Assembly (NCBI RefSeq): GCF_042432825.1 | Contig: NZ_JBHLWN010000027.1 | Coordinates: forward strand, 1 to 64,000 | Reading direction: 5' to 3' | Origin: Gordoniibacillus chartarius | GTDB lineage: Bacteria > Bacillota > Bacilli > Paenibacillales > NBRC-103111 | Length of the DNA: 64,000 bases | In this document: piece by piece, positions 61,011-64,000 of the stretch | Layout: every line of letters starts with the position of its first letter | Numbering within the stretch: the first letter of the stretch is position 1 | Translations under genes and position numbers: made by a program | The notes under the pieces: generated by a model | Databases searched by the model: none | Told to the model about the DNA's origin: nothing | Seen by the model: only the letters and a program-made list of their open reading frames with translations

Positions 61011-61040
61011 GGCAGCCTTCCCTAACGCCGGAGGACTGCC
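61011..61040 (-). terminator. Terminator of the PAP2-like gene
   Basis: GGCAGTCCTCCGG-type arm pairs with GGAAGGCTGCC on the minus strand, followed by five T. It lies 17 bases after the stop of the PAP2-like gene. Confidence 0.8.
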
Positions 61041-61056
61041 CTGTTATTCAAACATT

Positions 61057-61533
61057 TTATCGGCAAGGCTGCAGCGTTCCCGTCTCCGTCCAGTAGCTGA
61101 CGAGGCCGGTGGCGGCGCCAAGCAGGGCGCCGGCGGCAACTTCCTCCGGTTCATGACCGAGCTTTTCCTTGAGCGCTTCTTTGCGCCGTTCGTGATACAG
61201 ACCGGGATGCCTTCCGTTCAGCCGCTCCAGCTCGGCATCCATCTCGTTCAATTCCACCGCCATCTCGCCGGCGCTGCGGCGAATGCCCATGGCATCATAC
61301 ATAACGATCAGACCGAACAAAGCGCTGATGGCAAAATCAATCGAACAGACGCCCTTCTTCATAGCGACGTAAGTCGCCAGTGCCGCTGCGCCCGCCGAAT
61401 GGGAGCTCGGCATGCCCCCGGTGCCGGATAATTCAGACCAATTCAAAGATCGCTTCTCTGCGAACCGCATCGGGAGCTTGGCCAGCTGCGCCAAGCCGAT
61501 GCCGGTCAGACCGGTAATCAGAGCTCTGCTCAT
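61057..61533 (-). CDS. Divergent PAP2 family membrane protein
   Basis: A 158-residue protein of the YuiD/DUF212 'divergent PAP2' family. Landmarks are SRALITGLTGIGLAQLAKLP, ELSGTGGMPSSHSAGAAALA (phosphatase-like SSH motif), FGLIVMYDAMGIRRSAGE and LGHEPEEVAAGALLGAATG. Three to four membrane helices are seen. The conserved Ser-His, Asp and His residues fit a phosphatase on lipid phosphates, unproven for this group. ATG 61533 follows GGGAGGTTG; an upstream in-frame extension has no such signal. Confidence 0.85.
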   Translation of the reverse strand: MSRALITGLTGIGLAQLAKLPMRFAEKRSLNWSELSGTGGMPSSHSAGAAALATYVAMKKGVCSIDFAISALFGLIVMYDAMGIRRSAGEMAVELNEMDAELERLNGRHPGLYHERRKEALKEKLGHEPEEVAAGALLGAATGLVSYWTETGTLQPCR

Positions 61534-61640
61534 GATGCTCAACCTCCCTGTTGTCGTCTCTACCGTGTTAGGATACAACAATTCCGGTCGACTTATGAAC
61601 AACAGGAATTTCATATTATGGTGCGAAAGGCAAGAAAGCG

Positions 61641-61868
61641 TTATTCACCCTTCAGGTACCGAATTTCGTCCTGCAGCTGACGGGAGCGCTTGGCGTTGCC
61701 CTCGGCAAAATTTTGCAGCCGCTCCTTCAGCTCTTCGTTCTCGTGTATGCGCTCGGCGGCAATGACATACGTTCGAAGCAGCTCCGTTTCATTCGCGAGC
61801 GATTGCTCCAGCACGTTCAACAGCTCAAGCCGGTCGATTCCATTCGTCTTGTCGATGCCGCTGTTCAT
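61641..61868 (-). CDS. Small helical protein, possibly ferritin-like
   Basis: A 75-residue helical protein with LELLNVLEQSLANETELLR and AAERIHENEELKERLQNFAE, a pattern like the first helix pair of ferritin-like/DUF2383-type proteins (Glu at a metal-ligand-like place). Too short for a full four-helix bundle. A strong AGAGGTG site precedes the ATG. The function is unknown. Confidence 0.55.
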   Translation of the reverse strand: MNSGIDKTNGIDRLELLNVLEQSLANETELLRTYVIAAERIHENEELKERLQNFAEGNAKRSRQLQDEIRYLKGE

Positions 61869-61954
61869 CAGGTTTCACCTCTATAGCGAAGGATAACCAG
61901 ATCGCAGCTTCATTATCCGCCCCATTACGCCTTTACGCACCGACGCCAGCGCCG

Positions 61955-62224
61955 CTATACCAGCTGGACGTGGTATATTAATTGTGATGCCGAATCGCCC
62001 GACTCAAATCGCTTCCCCTCGAGGTATGAATCGTTATGCAATGGGATACACACGAATTGATTCAGATTGATGTAGAACAGCAGCGCAGCTCCCTGCTCGG
62101 CAAGCTTTACACTATGCAGCATCTCCACCCGCGGCGGAGCAACCGGGTCATGGCCGGCCAGATCAACGATATGAATCTCGATAAACCGTCCCGTCCATGA
62201 GTCAAACCGCTCTTCCCAATTCAC
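61955..62224 (-). CDS. Hypothetical protein, 89 residues
   Basis: A small soluble protein starting NWEERFDSWTGRFIEIHIVD, with predicted beta-strands (AALLFYINLNQFVCIPLHND) and no known family. The GTG start at 62224 follows GCGGGGGTG and lies five bases before the stop of the previous gene, so it belongs to the operon that enters from the right edge. Confidence 0.6.
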   Translation of the reverse strand: MNWEERFDSWTGRFIEIHIVDLAGHDPVAPPRVEMLHSVKLAEQGAALLFYINLNQFVCIPLHNDSYLEGKRFESGDSASQLIYHVQLV

Positions 62225-62228
62225 GGCT

Positions 62229-62585
62229 TCACCCCCGCTTCGTCTTGAGCCGGCAGCTGCCGGCGGAGATCTTCTGAGTGACGAGAATCGTATAGCCGTT
62301 CAAATCGTCCCAGCAGCCGGACAGCATCTCCGATTCCAAATGCACAAGCAGCTCTTCCTCCGAGCCGGCATTCGTCAGTCCGTTCACATTGACGACCGCA
62401 ATGTCCACCCCTTCCGCCAATTTGCGTTCGGCGGACCAAGTTGTTTTGCCCCGTCCCTTGCCGAACAACCGCTCCATCTCTATCTGGATCTCGTCATGAA
62501 ACTCCGGCCGGCACTGCTGCGGTTGGATAAAGCACAGACGAAGGTCAAATTCGGCGCTTAGCGGACGATCCTGCGTGACGATCAT
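62229..62585 (-). CDS. DUF-type hypothetical protein, 118 residues
   Basis: A soluble protein with FDLRLCFIQPQQCRPEFHDE, LAEGVDIAVVNVNGLTNAGS and GCWDDLNGYTILVTQKISAG, an alternating alpha/beta composition. I do not recognise the family. Its ATG overlaps the preceding small membrane-protein gene (ATGA junction), which ties it to the Rieske/ferredoxin operon. A helper role for the redox enzyme is only suggested by position. Confidence 0.6.
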   Translation of the reverse strand: MIVTQDRPLSAEFDLRLCFIQPQQCRPEFHDEIQIEMERLFGKGRGKTTWSAERKLAEGVDIAVVNVNGLTNAGSEEELLVHLESEMLSGCWDDLNGYTILVTQKISAGSCRLKTKRG

Positions 62586-62770
62586 GCGGCATCACGTTCC
62601 TTTCGATACAGCAAGTACGCTAGCGGCACGGTCAAGACGTTAAGGCCGCAATAGACGAGCACTGCCGCGTACCGCTCATAGAAAAACGCGTTCACGGTCT
62701 GCTGTGTAAATACGATATTGAGCCCAAGCACCATCGCCAGCAAAATCACTCCGCGCCAGCTACGCTTCAT
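62582..62770 (-). CDS. Small membrane protein of the oxidoreductase operon
   Basis: A 62-residue protein with two membrane helices: GVILLAMVLGLNIVFTQQTV and AVLVYCGLNVLTVPLAYLLY, and a basic C-terminus. It overlaps the Rieske gene by 11 bases and the next gene by 4. It could act as a membrane anchor for the exported Rieske subunit or its complex; this is inference from operon structure. Confidence 0.65.
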   Translation of the reverse strand: MKRSWRGVILLAMVLGLNIVFTQQTVNAFFYERYAAVLVYCGLNVLTVPLAYLLYRKERDAA

Positions 62771-63275
62771 ACCGCTTCACCCCAGTCGCATAGATCGCTC
62801 CGTTCTGATGGCTGACCGTAATTTCCGGCAGCGGACGCTGCGGCGGTCCCGCCGTCGGCTTGCCTGTCTGGACATCAAAGAAACCGTGATGGCAAGGGCA
62901 GACGAGCTCGCCCTCCTCCTTGCTCCAGAAAACCGGACATTTCAGATGCGTGCAAGCATTCTGATACGCCTTGAACTCCTGCTCGCCGACGCGGACAAGC
63001 AGCGCGGAATCGTGCTCGCCGGGATAGGCGAACTCCACCGCCTCCCCAACCCCGATCCGGTTCAGGTCGACGATTTTCTTCGCTTCATACGCTTTCTTGC
63101 CGCCGCTAGCCAGCTCTTTGGCCGCAATCGCTCCCCAAGGCAGCGTTGATACGGCGAACACCCCGGCCGAGCCGACCATCAGCTTCATGAAGCTGCGGCG
63201 GTCCAGCTTCCGTTCCCCAGACTTCTTAATATTGTGCGTATAGTTATCATTCCGATCATGCTCATGCGTGCTCAT
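62760..63275 (-). CDS. Tat-exported Rieske 2Fe-2S protein
   Basis: A 171-residue protein. The N-terminus carries a twin-arginine motif (LDRRSFMKLM, residues 24-33) and a hydrophobic stretch to about 52. The Rieske cluster ligands are Cys108 and His110 (ACTHLKCP) and Cys126 and His129 (VCPCHHGFFD); Cys113 and Cys128 can form the disulfide typical of high-potential Rieske proteins. A GPPQRPLPEI 'Pro loop' follows. It passes single electrons outside the membrane. It is encoded between a ferredoxin-type subunit and a small membrane protein, so it likely links a molybdenum enzyme to the quinone pool. Confidence 0.9.
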   Translation of the reverse strand: MSTHEHDRNDNYTHNIKKSGERKLDRRSFMKLMVGSAGVFAVSTLPWGAIAAKELASGGKKAYEAKKIVDLNRIGVGEAVEFAYPGEHDSALLVRVGEQEFKAYQNACTHLKCPVFWSKEEGELVCPCHHGFFDVQTGKPTAGPPQRPLPEITVSHQNGAIYATGVKRYEA

Positions 63276-63302
63276 TCCGAACTCCCCCTTCCCTAATATG
63301 AA

Positions 63303-63875
63303 CTATGAAAATAATTTCTGTTTGCCTTGTAGAATACCCGGCAGCGAAATTTTTACGTTCGTTTCGCTCTCCAGCGGCTCGAACGGCTCCGGATTACGGC
63401 TGGCCGTCCACTTGCCGATGCGGTGCTGCTCCTGCTTCGCGGCCAGCTCCTCCTCGGTCAGCCACTGCAGCGTATTCGTCGGGCACACGGATGCGCACAT
63501 CGGCGGAATGCCGTTTTTGCTGCGGTCATAGCACAGGTCGCACTTGTACATCAAATTTTGCTCCGTATCGAACTTCGGGATGCCGTAAGGACAGGCGATC
63601 GTGCAGTTCTGGCAGCCGATACATTTTTCCACCAGCGCGGACAGCACGGCCCCTTCCTCCGTAATTTGAATCGCCTGGGCCGGACAGCTGCGCGCGCAGG
63701 CGGGATTCACGCAGTGCAGACACATCAGCGGAATCGTCTGCCGGTCAACCAGCGGGTTGACGTCATAGACGTAATTACGGTTGCGTTCGTCGTGGCCGCC
63801 GCACTGGGTGCAGGCAGCAAGGCAGCTGCGGCAGCCGATGCAGTTGTCCATCTCGATATACAAATGATGCTTCAT
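63303..63875 (-). CDS. 4Fe-4S ferredoxin-type electron-transfer subunit (DmsB/NrfC-like)
   Basis: A 190-residue protein with four cysteine clusters: DNCIGCRSCLAACTQC, HCVNPACARSCP, KCIGCQNCTIACPYG and KCDLCYDRSKNG with CASVCPTN. That is the set expected for four 4Fe-4S centres in subunits that carry electrons from a molybdopterin catalytic subunit to a membrane partner. Its ATG overlaps the stop of the molybdopterin gene. No signal peptide; it would travel with, or stay beside, the catalytic subunit. Confidence 0.9.
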   Translation of the reverse strand: MKHHLYIEMDNCIGCRSCLAACTQCGGHDERNRNYVYDVNPLVDRQTIPLMCLHCVNPACARSCPAQAIQITEEGAVLSALVEKCIGCQNCTIACPYGIPKFDTEQNLMYKCDLCYDRSKNGIPPMCASVCPTNTLQWLTEEELAAKQEQHRIGKWTASRNPEPFEPLESETNVKISLPGILQGKQKLFS

Positions 63876-64000
63876 CGCTGAGCCACACCTTCCTGTATTT
63901 TCTCGATTTGCGCAGCGCAGGCTTTGAACTCCGGCATCCGGGACATCGGGTCCAGCGCGGCAATCGTAAGCAAATTGACGGAGCCCTCATGGCCGAAATG
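63872..64000 (-). CDS. Molybdopterin oxidoreductase, C-terminal end only
   Basis: The last 42 codons of a gene that enters from the right edge: HFGHEGSVNLLTIAALDPMS, then RMPEFKACAAQIEKIQEG and a stop. The 'vN.Lt..alDP.s..PefK.c...iekv' ending is typical of molybdopterin oxidoreductases such as nitrate reductases and formate dehydrogenases. The substrate cannot be deduced from this part. Confidence 0.75.
   Translation of the reverse strand, partial: HFGHEGSVNLLTIAALDPMSRMPEFKACAAQIEKIQEGVAQR

Overview
The window looks like a chromosomal segment of an endospore-forming Firmicute of the Paenibacillus type. The evidence is the strong Shine-Dalgarno sequences, YesM/YesN-type two-component systems beside sugar ABC transporters, spore genes (yhbH, yjcZ, a LysM-GH18 cortex-lytic-type enzyme, decayed gerB/gerC) and a moderate GC content. 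No rRNA, tRNA, CRISPR array or intact insertion sequence was seen.

Layout. 0.2-1.2 kb: a HesB-like protein and a UPF0158 protein. 1.5-12.6 kb: a sugar-uptake locus consisting of an alpha-galactosidase remnant, a YtfQ/R/T-YjfF-type monosaccharide ABC transporter with two binding proteins, and a divergent operon of a YesM-type kinase, a YesN-type regulator and a third binding protein. 12.7-22.2 kb: a complete opine-metallophore locus, cntABCDFE transcribed leftward and cntKLM rightward from a shared intergenic region holding three near-perfect Zur boxes. The racemase CntK and an Asp in the CntM specificity loop predict staphylopine (D-His plus pyruvate) rather than bacillopaline. 22.4-25.8 kb: yhbH, whose last 82 bp recur about 2.1 kb downstream; the segment between the copies holds a chemoreceptor gene and a group II intron fragment. 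25.8-30 kb: AraC regulator, MATE pump, small hypotheticals and DedA.

30.1-41.4 kb: an oligosaccharide system on the minus strand: sensory binding protein, YesM kinase and YesN regulator, then a GH35-type beta-galactosidase, two permeases and a large binding protein. Both transcription units have cre-like sites at their promoters. 41.6-48.9 kb: a frameshifted glycosylase-like gene, a RecB-like UvrD helicase-nuclease, an AddB-like nuclease, and the tail of a decayed WYL-domain regulator upstream of them. 49-59.6 kb: VOC proteins, a TerB-like protein, a DMT exporter, spore-related proteins, an SLH-domain remnant, an OmpR regulator with a 7TM-DISM kinase, yjcZ and a DUF1904 protein. 59.6-61 kb: a decayed gerB-gerC operon. 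61-64 kb: a PAP2-like protein, small genes, and an operon entering from the right edge that encodes a molybdopterin oxidoreductase (only its C-terminus lies in the window), a four-cluster ferredoxin subunit and a Tat-exported Rieske protein.

The main themes are sensing plus import of carbohydrates (two systems, each with its own sensory binding protein and kinase/regulator pair) and zinc acquisition through a secreted and re-imported metallophore. Numerous decayed genes mark a region under active rearrangement.
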